A stretch of 64,000 nt of DNA from Azospirillum sp. TSH100 (GTDB lineage: Bacteria; Pseudomonadota; Alphaproteobacteria; Azospirillales; Azospirillaceae), in the NCBI RefSeq assembly GCF_004923295.1, contig NZ_CP039635.1, forward strand, positions 144,501 through 208,500. The letters run 5' to 3'. Below the pieces are notes generated by a model that did no database searches, had not been told where the DNA came from, and was given only the letters and a program-made list of their open reading frames with translations. The position numbers and the translations under genes were made by a program. This document shows, piece after piece, positions 1 through 8,759 of this stretch (positions within the stretch are counted from its first letter, which is position 1; every line of letters begins with the position of its first letter).

Positions 1-1756
1 CGTCCATCAGCACGGTGCCGAGATAGCGGCCGGCGTCCAGCCCGGTCTCCTCCGCCGCGGTCACCACCGTCTCGCGGGTGGCGATGAAGCGGTCGACCGC
101 CAGCGCCAGCCGCCGGTCCGCCGCCCGCACCACAACCAGCGACAGACCACGCTCGGCCGACGGCACCACCGGCGCTTCCATGCCCAGCAGGGCAGCCAAG
201 GAAGTAACAGCGATCTCCTCCTCCCCGATGCGGATCATCGGCGTGCCGACGCCGGAGAACAACGTCTCCGCCGCCGCGGTGCGCAGACGGACCACGTCGG
301 CGGACGGGATCGCCAGGATCTGGTCCTGCACCGCGACGAAGACCAGCCGCTGACTGAGCAGGCTCAGCGGCACCTCGATGATGACGGCGGTGCCGCCGCC
401 GGGGCGGTCGGCGATGGTCAGGTTGCCCTGCAGCCGTTCCACCTCCCGCCGCGCGATGGCGAGGCCCATGCCGCGTCCGGCCAGCTCTGTGGTGTGGGAG
501 GCCGTGGAGAAGCCGGGGTGGAACAGGAACTCGGTCAGCCGCTCCAGCGGCAGCTCGTCGGTCGAAGACAGCTCGTCGGCATCGATCAGGCCGCGTTCGG
601 CCGCCTTACGCAGGATGGCGGCACGGTCCAGTCCACGACCGTCATCCTCGATGCGCAGGCGCAGGCGCGCGCCCTCCACCGACGCGGCAATGGTGACGCG
701 CGCCGCCGGCCGCTTGCCCAGCGCCAGCCGCTCGGCCGGCGTTTCGATGCCGTGGCTGATGGCGTTGCGGGCGATGTGCAGGATCGGATCCTTCAGCCGT
801 TGCAGGACGGCGCGGTCGGCCTCCACCTCCAGGCCGCGGACGTCGACCTCGACCTCCTTGCCCTCGGTCCGGCTGATGTCACGGACCATGCGGCCGAGGC
901 CGCTCAGCTGGTTTTCCGCCGGCAGCATGCGCAGGCGCCGCATGTCCTGCTGGAAGCCGCCGCCCCAGCGCCGCATCGACCACAGGAGCCGGTCGTGGCT
1001 GCGGTGCGCGGTGTCGAGCGCGCCACCGAGAGCGCGGAAGCGTCGCTCGAAAGCCATCAGGGCAGGCAGCGCGCCGCGGCCGTCCAGCGCGTCCGCAGCG
1101 GCCCCACGGCCGATCTGCACCCGCAGATGCCGCCATGCCCGGTCGAGCGCCCGCCATTCCTGACGCATGGCGCGGAGCTGCTCGCCAAGCCCGGCCTGGG
1201 CCTCCACCTCCGGCAACAGGGCCGACGCGGTTTCCGACAGGCGCTCCAGCCCTTGTGCCGCGATGCGGACCAGGGCGGCGGTGTCGGCCTCTGTAGCGCC
1301 ATCACGCTGGCGCGCGGGCCGACGCTCGGGGTTGCGGGTGGGGACTGCCGAAATGGCGGCGGGGATCGGCCCGCCGATGCGGCCGGCGGCCAGTGCGTCG
1401 AGGTCGGCGAGCACGCCGGCCGTCTCCACCTCGCCGCCGCCCTGGAGAGACCAGCCGACCAGATCCTCGATGGCGTCGAGCGAACGGCGGACCACGCCGA
1501 CGGTGACGGGGTCCAGCGCGATCCCGCCCTTCTGCACGGCGATGAAGGCCGCCTCCAGCCGGTGGGAGATCGCCTCCACCTCCGGCAGGTCGACGGCGCG
1601 GGCGGCGCCCTTCAGGCTGTGGGCACGCCGGTGGATGTCGACGAGGTCCGGCGCGTCGCCCGTCGCCTCCGCCTCGCGCAGCGCGGTGCGAATCGCGGCG
1701 AGATGCTCCTTGTGCTCCAGGTCGAAGGCGGCGAGCAGACGCTGGCGGATGTCCAT
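1..1756 (-). CDS. cheA: CheA-family chemotaxis histidine kinase, 3' end outside window (WspE-like)
   Basis: Cytoplasmic kinase that phosphorylates itself and then response regulators in a receptor array. The N-terminal HPt domain carries AHSLKGAAR with the phospho-accepting His46. The ATPase domain follows, with an N-box (HIARNAISHGIE) and G-boxes (DDGRGLD, GRGMGLAIARREV). The visible C-terminal part is a CheW-like coupling domain. The gene continues past the left edge, where WspE-type proteins carry a receiver; that part is not visible. The start is the ATG at 1756, 13 bases after the mcp stop and in the same operon. The spacer between HPt and ATPase is compact, as in alternative-function CheA proteins. 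The family call is firm; the WspE-like assignment is inferred from gene order. Confidence 0.9.
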   Translation of the reverse strand, partial: MDIRQRLLAAFDLEHKEHLAAIRTALREAEATGDAPDLVDIHRRAHSLKGAARAVDLPEVEAISHRLEAAFIAVQKGGIALDPVTVGVVRRSLDAIEDLVGWSLQGGGEVETAGVLADLDALAAGRIGGPIPAAISAVPTRNPERRPARQRDGATEADTAALVRIAAQGLERLSETASALLPEVEAQAGLGEQLRAMRQEWRALDRAWRHLRVQIGRGAAADALDGRGALPALMAFERRFRALGGALDTAHRSHDRLLWSMRRWGGGFQQDMRRLRMLPAENQLSGLGRMVRDISRTEGKEVEVDVRGLEVEADRAVLQRLKDPILHIARNAISHGIETPAERLALGKRPAARVTIAASVEGARLRLRIEDDGRGLDRAAILRKAAERGLIDADELSSTDELPLERLTEFLFHPGFSTASHTTELAGRGMGLAIARREVERLQGNLTIADRPGGGTAVIIEVPLSLLSQRLVFVAVQDQILAIPSADVVRLRTAAAETLFSGVGTPMIRIGEEEIAVTSLAALLGMEAPVVPSAERGLSLVVVRAADRRLALAVDRFIATRETVVTAAEETGLDAGRYLGTVLMD

Positions 1757-1769
1757 CAGAGGCTCCGCA

Positions 1770-3458
1770 TCACACCCGATAGTTCCGCACCGCCTCGACC
1801 AGCCCCTGGCCGAGATTGTTCAGATTGGCGGCCGCCCCCTCCAGCTGGCGGGTGCCGGCCGCCGTCTGGCTGCTGGCCTCGCGGATGTTCTGAAGCGCCT
1901 GGATCACCTGCTCCAGACCGATCTGCTGCTGGTTGGTGCCGGCGACGATCTGCTGGAAGGCCAGAACGCTCTCCTGGATGTTCTCCGCCATGGTGCGGAT
2001 GGTCGATTGGGTGGCGTCGGTCTGGCGCTTGCCGGCGGCGACGCGCTTCACCGCCTCCTCCGTCAGCATGACCGAGGCGTTGATGCCGTGCTGGATCTCC
2101 GACAGGTTGGAGCGGACCTGGGCGGTCGCCTCCTTCGACTGGTCGGCGAGGCTCTTGATCTCGCCGGCGACGATGGAGAAGGTGCGGCCATGCTCGCCGG
2201 CCGCCGCCGCCTCGATGGCGGCGTTCAGCGCCAGCAGGTGGCAGCGCTCGGCGATGTCGTTCACCGTCACGATGATCTCGCCGATCGCCTGCGTGCGTTC
2301 CGACAGCATGACGATGTTCTCGGCCACCGCCTCGGCCTGTTCGCGGATGGCGTCCATCGCCTGGATGGTGTCGTCCACCGCCTTCATGCCGGAATGGCTG
2401 GAGGCCGCCACCGTCTGGGCGCCGTGCGAGACGTCCTGGGCGCGGCGGTTGATCTGGGCGCCGGATTCGGTGATCTCCGACAGGGTCGCCGTGGTCTGCT
2501 CCACCGCCGCCAGCTGTTCGGCGACGCTGGCCGACTGCTGCTGGGTCGAGGCGCGGATCTGGGCGGTGGCGGCGTGCACGCTCTCGGCCGTCTCCCGCGT
2601 GGTGCGGGCCATCGACTTCAGCCGCCCGGCCATCTCGTTCAGATGCTGGCCCAGGATGGCCAGCTCGTCCTTGCCGGCGATCACGATCTCCTGCGTCAGG
2701 TCACCGTGGCCGATCTTGGTGACGAAGTCGATGGCACGGCCGAGGCGGCGGGTGATGGAGCTGCCGATCAGATAGGCGACCGCCACCGCGATCAGGAAGA
2801 CGACGACCAGCGCAATGATCGAGGACTGGATGGCGGAATTGTAGATCGCCCGGATATCGTCGCGGCCGGCGGCTGTCAGATGGTCGATGGCGGTCTGGGC
2901 GGCATCGATGCGCTGCTCCATCACCTTGCGCAGCTCGTCCACCCGCTGGCGGCGTTGCAGCGCGTCGGCGATCTGGTTGCGCTCCAGCAGGGTGTAGATC
3001 GTCCGCGCCTCGTCCCCCACCGCGCCGATGGCGCGGTTCATCTCGTTCACCGCGGTGTCCAGCTCCACCCAGCCCTTGCGGCGGCTGTCGGTCACGCTGT
3101 TGGTCGAACGTTCGGCGACCATCCCTCGCAGCTTGCCCAGCGTCTCGCGCAGCTTGGCGCCGACCTCGTCATATCGGGTGCGCAGCGGCGCCATGATGGT
3201 GGGGATGTCGGCGACCCGCCCTTCGGCATTGGCGACCGACACCGCGTTCAGCGCCGTTTCGCGCGTGCTGCGCAGCTCCGCCTGATAATTGCCGACCGCC
3301 GTCACCATGTCGGCCGCCTCGGTGTCGTAGGTCGAAACCGCGATGATGACCGACAGCGCGTCGGAGAAGCGCGACATCTGGTAGAGCGCCAGCAGCGCGG
3401 TCAGGACGCAGACCACGCCGAAACCCAGGACCAGCTTATGGGCGACTTTCATGTTCAT
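1770..3458 (-). CDS. Methyl-accepting chemotaxis protein (WspA-like receptor)
   Basis: Membrane receptor of 562 residues that feeds the adjacent CheA. A transmembrane helix lies at about residues 8-28. A periplasmic four-helix-bundle-like sensor of about 160 residues follows, then a second helix near 212-233. HAMP and a long coiled-coil signalling domain follow; the tip contains the conserved run ERCHLLALNAAIEAAAAGEHG. No C-terminal NWETF-type pentapeptide is present; the protein ends NYRV. Two ATGs are possible (3458 and 3452). It lies between cheW and cheA, which suggests it is the dedicated receptor of this system. The ligand is unknown. Confidence 0.9.
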   Translation of the reverse strand: MNMKVAHKLVLGFGVVCVLTALLALYQMSRFSDALSVIIAVSTYDTEAADMVTAVGNYQAELRSTRETALNAVSVANAEGRVADIPTIMAPLRTRYDEVGAKLRETLGKLRGMVAERSTNSVTDSRRKGWVELDTAVNEMNRAIGAVGDEARTIYTLLERNQIADALQRRQRVDELRKVMEQRIDAAQTAIDHLTAAGRDDIRAIYNSAIQSSIIALVVVFLIAVAVAYLIGSSITRRLGRAIDFVTKIGHGDLTQEIVIAGKDELAILGQHLNEMAGRLKSMARTTRETAESVHAATAQIRASTQQQSASVAEQLAAVEQTTATLSEITESGAQINRRAQDVSHGAQTVAASSHSGMKAVDDTIQAMDAIREQAEAVAENIVMLSERTQAIGEIIVTVNDIAERCHLLALNAAIEAAAAGEHGRTFSIVAGEIKSLADQSKEATAQVRSNLSEIQHGINASVMLTEEAVKRVAAGKRQTDATQSTIRTMAENIQESVLAFQQIVAGTNQQQIGLEQVIQALQNIREASSQTAAGTRQLEGAAANLNNLGQGLVEAVRNYRV

Positions 3459-3522
3459 TCTTCTGCTCCGGTCCCGGACGGCTCTTGAGTTGGATCGGCT
3501 CTTCAGAGGGATGGGTCGTTCT

Positions 3523-4197
3523 TCAGGTCTTCACGACGTCGAGCAGCGCCGTCATGTCGATGACCGCCATGCGCTCAGCGGTAATCGCCCGGATCAGCGG
3601 CCCGGCCTCCACCGGGGCGGATGCGCGTGGCACCATGATGTCGGCCACCCGCTCCACCTCGCGCAGGCGCAAGGCGGCCGGACGGCCGGTGCCGGTGCGC
3701 AGCACGATGGCGTAGCCGGTCTGGTCGGCCTCGGCGCTGCCGGCGGCCCCCCGGGCGGACGTCCCGCTGCACAGCCGGTCGAGGTCGAACAGCCGCATCA
3801 CCCGGCCGGCGACGGCGATCACCCCCAGGACGGCGGGCGGCGCGCCCGGCACGCGGGCCAGCCGCGGCATCGGCACGATATGGCCGAGATGGCGCAACTC
3901 CAGCCCATAAAGGGTCTCCACCCCGCGCGCAATCAGCATGGACGTGCCGATGCCGGCCTCGTCGTCGGGCTGCGGAGTTTCCGCCAGCTCCTCGGCCCGG
4001 CGGGCAAGCACGGCGTCGGCCCAGGGGCCACGGCCGGCGAAGATCGCCTCGAGATCGGCGGTGCGGCGCGCCAATTTCTCGCGCACCGCATCCCAGTCGA
4101 TGGATGCGCGGGCGGCGGCGCGGTCCGGCGACGCGCTATCGAGTGCGGCGATGAGCGGTGCGGCTCCAGGGCCGGCGCCGGCAAGCGTCTCGTCCAT
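3523..4197 (-). CDS. cheW: CheW-like coupling protein with N-terminal extension (WspB-like)
   Basis: Scaffold protein linking receptor to CheA, 224 residues. The CheW fold occupies about residues 85-224 (for example VLGVIAVAGRVMRLFDLDRLC). About 80 residues of helical, Ala/Arg/Glu-rich extension precede it, unlike minimal CheW proteins of about 150 residues. Its ATG overlaps the cheR stop as ATGA, indicating translational coupling. Two CheW proteins in one operon is the arrangement of Wsp-type systems, where each couples a different partner. Confidence 0.82.
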   Translation of the reverse strand: MDETLAGAGPGAAPLIAALDSASPDRAAARASIDWDAVREKLARRTADLEAIFAGRGPWADAVLARRAEELAETPQPDDEAGIGTSMLIARGVETLYGLELRHLGHIVPMPRLARVPGAPPAVLGVIAVAGRVMRLFDLDRLCSGTSARGAAGSAEADQTGYAIVLRTGTGRPAALRLREVERVADIMVPRASAPVEAGPLIRAITAERMAVIDMTALLDVVKT

Positions 4198-5627
4198 CAG
4201 CCCTCCTCACCGGTCAGCCAGAGGTCCAACATGCCGCGCAGCTCCTGAACGGTCAGGCCGCCGCCCTCGGTCACCGCTTCGTCGTCGGGACGGCTCTCCA
4301 GCGCCTCGCGCGCATTGCGGAAATGGCGCTGGGCCGGAACCAGCCGGCCGCGGCGCCAATAGGCCAGCGCCAGATGGTAGTCAGCCAGGACGAAGCGCGG
4401 GTCGAGATACAAGGCCCGCTTGAAGGCCGCCACCGGATCGCCGACGCCGAGCTCCTCCTCCACCAGCCCCAGATGATAGTGGGCGGCCGGGTCGAGCCGC
4501 TGCGCCTCCACCCGCGCCAGACAGGCTTCCAGCACGGAGGAGCGCTCGTTGGTCTCAGGCGCATCCGGCGGGGTGGGTTCGACGGACGAAGACGCCAGTA
4601 CGGTCCTGCGGGAGCGCGGGGCGGAGACCGGTCCGGCGGCATCGGTTGCGAGCTTCGCCGCAGACCTTCCGGCCCGACGCGGCGCGATCGTGGCGACCGG
4701 CGCGGCCGGTGCCGGAACGGCGGTGGCGCTGCGGATCGGCGCAGCCGTGGTCGTCGTTTCGGCCTGTTTGCGGTAGAGCGTCGCGCCCGGGACCGAGACC
4801 GGGATGAACAGCTCGTTCATCTGCGGCCCTGCCTCGGCATGGCCGACCACCAGCCAGCCACCCTCGGCCAGCGCCTTGTGCAGGTCGCCCAGCAGCCGGT
4901 GCCGCGTCGCCTCGTCGAAATAGATCATGACGTTGCGGCACAGGATGATGTCGAAATGCCCGATCCCATGCGGATAGGAGGGGATCGCCCCATCCACGAG
5001 GTTGAAGGGCATGAAGCTGGTCCATTGCCGGTATTTCGGCTTCACCGACCACAGCCTGTCCCGGCGGTCGAAACAGGCCTCCAGCGTTTCCGGCGACAGG
5101 CCGCGCACCGCCCAGTCGCCATAGGCGCCGCGCCGTGCCTGCTCCAGGAAGGCGCCGTTGATGTCGGTGCCGACGATATGGACCTGCCAGCCTTCCAACT
5201 GGGCGGCGAAATGTTGCTTCAGCAGGATTTCGATGGTGTAGGCCTCCGGCCCGATCGAACAGCCGGCGCTCCAGATCCGCAGCAGGCGGCTCGACTGGTT
5301 GCGGCGCAGGCATTCGGGAATGGCGACGGCGCGCAACGCGTCGAACTGTTCGACATAGCGGAAGAAGAAGGTCTCCCCCACCGCCAGCTCGTTGATCAGT
5401 CCCTGGTATTCCGGACCGCCCGGCCCCTCCGCCTCCAGCGCCGCCAGATAGCCGGCGACCGTGGCGATGGGACCGAAGGGCAGCCGGCGGTTGATGCGTT
5501 CGGCGAAGGCGGCGTCCTTGTCGGCGTAATAGGCGAGACCGGTGGCGTCGATCACCATCGCCTTCAGGCGCGGGAAATGCGGGTCGCGGCGGATCGACTC
5601 GATCGTTGCGGAAGGGTTGGGCATCAT
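4197..5627 (-). CDS. cheR: CheR methyltransferase with C-terminal TPR (WspC-like)
   Basis: S-adenosylmethionine-dependent glutamate methyltransferase acting on the receptor, 476 residues. The N-terminal CheR helical domain and the SAM domain show ETFFFRYVEQF, WSAGCSIGPEAYTIEILL and ILCRNVMIYFD. A Pro/Ala/Thr-rich linker of about 100 residues follows, then a TPR-like segment (AHYHLGLVEEELG and LADYHLALAYWRRG). CheR with TPR repeats is typical of Wsp and other alternative-function systems. The start ATG at 5627 overlaps the upstream cheW stop; a second ATG follows directly at 5624. No cheB is visible in the window, so the demethylase must be further left or elsewhere. Confidence 0.9.
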   Translation of the reverse strand: MMPNPSATIESIRRDPHFPRLKAMVIDATGLAYYADKDAAFAERINRRLPFGPIATVAGYLAALEAEGPGGPEYQGLINELAVGETFFFRYVEQFDALRAVAIPECLRRNQSSRLLRIWSAGCSIGPEAYTIEILLKQHFAAQLEGWQVHIVGTDINGAFLEQARRGAYGDWAVRGLSPETLEACFDRRDRLWSVKPKYRQWTSFMPFNLVDGAIPSYPHGIGHFDIILCRNVMIYFDEATRHRLLGDLHKALAEGGWLVVGHAEAGPQMNELFIPVSVPGATLYRKQAETTTTAAPIRSATAVPAPAAPVATIAPRRAGRSAAKLATDAAGPVSAPRSRRTVLASSSVEPTPPDAPETNERSSVLEACLARVEAQRLDPAAHYHLGLVEEELGVGDPVAAFKRALYLDPRFVLADYHLALAYWRRGRLVPAQRHFRNAREALESRPDDEAVTEGGGLTVQELRGMLDLWLTGEEG

Positions 5628-6229
5628 ACGCCCCCCTCCCCGGCGGCTGTCGCGTCCCGAGGAGAGGCATCGAGGGGATCGGCAGGCTCCTGCCACTGCG
5701 CCAGCCGCCGTTCGGCCACCGTGCGGAAGGCGTCGAGCAGCCGGCCCTCCGCCTCGCTCAAAAGCCGGTCGGGGTCGATCAGGGTCACGCCGCCGCCGCG
5801 GCCGGTCACCCGGTCCGGAAAGGCGCCGACGGCGCAGCCGTTGAAGCTCAGAGACGGGTCGGACGGCGTGCGCTCCCGCGGATCGACCGCCGTTTCGCCA
5901 TGGACCTGATCGGCCAGCAGCGCCGCCGGCCGGCCCTGCCATGTGACAAGGAGAAGCGGCGAATAGAGGCCCGGCACCATTCCGCCGGCCCCGAGATCGA
6001 GCAGGACATCCAGGCGCAGGACCGGCACCACCTCTCCCTGATAGCGGAACACCCCCTCCACGGGCAGCGGCGCCGTCGGCAGCCGCTCCAGCCGCGGCAA
6101 CGGCAAGAAACGCCGCACGGTTTCCACCGGCAGTGCCAGAGCCTGCCCGGCGACCGAAAACACGACGCAGCGGAAGGGCGACAGCATCGACGTGCTTGGG
6201 GTGTTTCTGGGCGTGGGGAGTGGTGACAT
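5624..6229 (-). CDS. cheW: CheW-like coupling protein (WspD-like), first gene of operon
   Basis: About 201 residues with a CheW domain starting near FRCVVFSVAGQALALPVE and containing VFRYQGEVVPVLRLDVLLDLG. A C-terminal helical tail follows (SEAEGRLLDAFRTVAERRL). It is the promoter-proximal gene of the minus-strand chemosensory operon. The start is uncertain: ATG at 6229 is chosen, ATG at 6187 would remove 14 residues, and an in-frame ATG also lies at 6277; none has a strong Shine-Dalgarno. The stop overlaps the cheR start. Confidence 0.8.
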   Translation of the reverse strand: MSPLPTPRNTPSTSMLSPFRCVVFSVAGQALALPVETVRRFLPLPRLERLPTAPLPVEGVFRYQGEVVPVLRLDVLLDLGAGGMVPGLYSPLLLVTWQGRPAALLADQVHGETAVDPRERTPSDPSLSFNGCAVGAFPDRVTGRGGGVTLIDPDRLLSEAEGRLLDAFRTVAERRLAQWQEPADPLDASPRDATAAGEGGV

Positions 6230-6417
6230 CCGTCCGTCGATGGTCAGGAATCCGACCGGGACCATGCCCGATCCCAACAGGAATGCGAATTACGCCAAAG
6301 GTTTACGCCATAGGACCTATGCCGTGGTGCTGCAAATCCCTTCCCTTTGACGGGCGATCCGGCCGGGCTACTCTTTGGCCGCAACGATAAGACTTTACCC
6401 GAGGGAGAAACGACACG

Positions 6418-6885
6418 ATGCCCGGCCGCCATTTCGAGGATTTCCGCATCGGCGAGGTGTTCGATTCGGAAGGAGCGACCCTGACCGAGAGCCAGATCAT
6501 GGATTTCGCCCTGCGCTTCGACCCGCAGCCCTTCCACATCGACGCGGTGGCGGCGGCGGACGGGCCGTTCCAGGGGCTGATCGCCAGCGGCTTCCACACG
6601 CTGTCGCTGACCTTCCGGCTGTTCCGCGACACCGGGCTGATCACCGGCACCAGCCTGGGCGGGTCCGGCATGGACGAGTTGCGCTGGTTGCGGCCGGTGC
6701 GGCCCGGTGACACCATCCGCGTCCGGGTGGAGGTGGTGGAGACGATCCCGTCGCGCCGCGGCGGCCGCGGCACGGTGCGGCTGGCCTACACCACGCTGAA
6801 CCAGCGCGGCGAACCGGTGATGACCTGCATCATGAACCACATCGTCGCCGGACGCGGCGGCGCGGAGCCGACGATCGCAGTGTGA
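6418..6885 (+). CDS. MaoC-like (R)-specific enoyl-CoA hydratase family protein
   Basis: Single hot-dog domain protein of 155 residues. The hydratase-2 motif is present as FDPQPFHID, with the catalytic pair Asp35 and His40, followed by GLIASGFHT. Family members hydrate enoyl-CoA thioesters or act on related acyl-CoAs; the substrate cannot be read here. GGGAG lies about 11 bases before the ATG. It is divergent from the chemosensory operon and is followed by fkbM after about 100 bases, so it is probably a separate metabolic gene. Confidence 0.88.
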   Translation: MPGRHFEDFRIGEVFDSEGATLTESQIMDFALRFDPQPFHIDAVAAADGPFQGLIASGFHTLSLTFRLFRDTGLITGTSLGGSGMDELRWLRPVRPGDTIRVRVEVVETIPSRRGGRGTVRLAYTTLNQRGEPVMTCIMNHIVAGRGGAEPTIAV

Positions 6886-6985
6886 GGCGATAACCGTGTG
6901 ACGGGCGATGGTCGATGACGGGGCCATTTGAAGGACGGGCGGCGTCGGATATGATGCCGCCATACAGTTGCGAGGCTTTCCCCGA

Positions 6986-7834
6986 ATGCTGCCGAACGCC
7001 ACCGTGGTAGAGACCCAGATGGGCCGGTTCCTGCTGTTCGATGCGGTCGACGGCATCACCCGTCACCTGCGCCGCGACGGCCAGTGGGAGCCGGTGACCC
7101 TGATGGTCGCCAAGGCGCTGGTCCAGATCGGGGACGGTGCCGGCCACGACCGGGGCTGCCAGGCCGGCGGCACCATCGTGGACGGTGGCGCCAATGTCGG
7201 CGCCTTCACCATTCCGACGGCGCTCACCTTCCACGACAGCCACCGTGTGGTCAGCTTCGAGGTGCAGCGGCCGCTCTACCACCTGCTCTGCGGATCCGTG
7301 GCGCTGAATGGGCTCGACAATGTCCTGGTCCAGAATCTGGCGCTGGGCGAGCGGATGGACATGATCGAGATCCCCATCCCCGATTATGCCAACGACCGCA
7401 ACCTGGGCGCGCTCAGCCTTGATCCCGAGGTGCGGCGCGCCCGGCGCGACGCGGGGCTCGGCTGCGACACCGACGCGCCGGGGGTGCGGATGGGGCAGGC
7501 CAGCATGGTGCGGCTGGACGATTTCAGCATCACCGACCTTTGCCTGCTGAAACTGGACGTCGAAGGAATGGAACTGCCGGTTCTGAAGGGGGCGACGGAG
7601 ACGCTGAAGCGTTGCGCCTATCCGCCCGTCCTGTTCGAGCTGTGGGATGCCGATTCCATGCCGGGAATCCGTGCCCCGCAGGAGGCGCTGCTGTCCTATC
7701 TGCACGGGCTGGGCTACGAACTGCTGATCTGCGGCGAAATGGCCATCGCCCAGCATCTGAACCGGCGGTCCTATCTGAGGCTGCGGATGGAGGCCGACGG
7801 CCTGCGCCAGACTTTCGAACAGGCGGAGCGCTGA
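6986..7834 (+). CDS. FkbM family SAM-dependent methyltransferase
   Basis: About 282 residues. The SAM-binding motif I is VDGGANVGAFT, followed by a motif II-like acidic loop (VVSFEVQRP) and the FkbM signature KLDVEGMELPVLKG. Family members O-methylate sugars or small molecules, often in glycan or lipid modification; the substrate is unknown. ATG at 6986 is preferred over an in-frame TTG at 6968. The gene ends 13 bases before the convergent response regulator stop. Confidence 0.85.
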   Translation: MLPNATVVETQMGRFLLFDAVDGITRHLRRDGQWEPVTLMVAKALVQIGDGAGHDRGCQAGGTIVDGGANVGAFTIPTALTFHDSHRVVSFEVQRPLYHLLCGSVALNGLDNVLVQNLALGERMDMIEIPIPDYANDRNLGALSLDPEVRRARRDAGLGCDTDAPGVRMGQASMVRLDDFSITDLCLLKLDVEGMELPVLKGATETLKRCAYPPVLFELWDADSMPGIRAPQEALLSYLHGLGYELLICGEMAIAQHLNRRSYLRLRMEADGLRQTFEQAER

Positions 7835-7847
7835 AGCGGCCCCCGCC

Positions 7848-8759
7848 TCACGCCCGTGCAGCCAGGGTGCGGATCGCCAGCGCGGCGGCGGAGGCGCGGT
7901 TTTCGACACCCAGCTTGGTGAAGACCTGCTCCAGATGCTTGTTCACCGTGCGGGGGCTGATGCCCAGGATCTCGCCGATGTCGCGGTTGGGCTTGCCGTT
8001 GGCAATCCACAGCAGAACCTCCGCCTCGCGCGCGGTCAGGCCCAACGCGTCGCGCAGTATGCCCTCCTGACGGCCGGCGGTCGGCTCGCTGAGGCGGAAC
8101 AGATATTCGTCGGGATTGGCAGGGCTGAGATAGGTGAACTCCAGCCGCCGCACACCGTCCCCATCAGGCAGCTCAAGCGTGAAGTTCTCCCCCGCCCCGC
8201 CGGGGGCTGAGGTCCGGCGCAGCCCCGCCAGACCGGCGGCCAGCGCGGCTGCCGCTTCCGGGTCCAGGCCGGCCAGCAGCCGTTCCGCCTGCGGGGTGCA
8301 CCACAGCAGCCGGCCCGTCCCGTCCGTCGCCAGCAGGAAACGGCCGGTGGCGTCCAGCGCCGCACGGGCGGCGTAGGCGACGCGGGCGTTGGTCAGATGG
8401 ACGCGGATGCGGGCGATCAGCTCGTCCACCACGATCGGCTTGGTGACGTAATCGACGCCGCCGGCCTCCAGCCCCTTCACCACATGTTCAGTGTCGCTGA
8501 GGCCGGTCATGAAGATGACGGGAATATGCGACAGGTGGGGAACCTGCTTCAGCCGCCGGCAGGTCTCGAAGCCGTCGAGGCCGGGCATCACCGCGTCCAT
8601 CAGGATCAGGTCCGGCGTGATCTGGCCGACGAGGTCAAGGGCACTCTCGCCGTCGACAGCGACCAGCACGGTCAGGTCGGCCTGTTCGATGGCCTCCGTC
8701 AGGAATCCCAGCGTGTCGGGGGTGTCGTCCACCACCAGGATCATGTCGCGGCGCTTCAT
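7848..8759 (-). CDS. Response regulator, receiver plus LuxR-type DNA-binding domain
   Basis: 303 residues. The N-terminal receiver has DD near residue 11, phospho-acceptor Asp in LILMDAVMPGLDG and the conserved Lys in VTKPI. A PAS-like middle region follows (about 140-220, with LLATDGTGRLLWCTPQAERLL). A LuxR helix-turn-helix ends it (LTAREAEVLLWIANGKPNRDIG, TVNKHLEQVFTKLGVENR). Its ATG overlaps the stop of the permease-kinase gene as ATGA, so it is almost certainly the cognate output of that sensor. Targets are unknown. Confidence 0.9.
   Translation of the reverse strand: MKRRDMILVVDDTPDTLGFLTEAIEQADLTVLVAVDGESALDLVGQITPDLILMDAVMPGLDGFETCRRLKQVPHLSHIPVIFMTGLSDTEHVVKGLEAGGVDYVTKPIVVDELIARIRVHLTNARVAYAARAALDATGRFLLATDGTGRLLWCTPQAERLLAGLDPEAAAALAAGLAGLRRTSAPGGAGENFTLELPDGDGVRRLEFTYLSPANPDEYLFRLSEPTAGRQEGILRDALGLTAREAEVLLWIANGKPNRDIGEILGISPRTVNKHLEQVFTKLGVENRASAAALAIRTLAARA

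Noticed and set aside
1167..3488. Plus-strand open frame of 773 codons opposite mcp
   Set aside because: The receptor on the minus strand has all expected motifs; the plus-strand product is low complexity and has no RBS.
6986..7834. FkbM gene as part of a surface-glycan cluster
   Set aside because: No glycosyltransferase or export gene is adjacent in the window.
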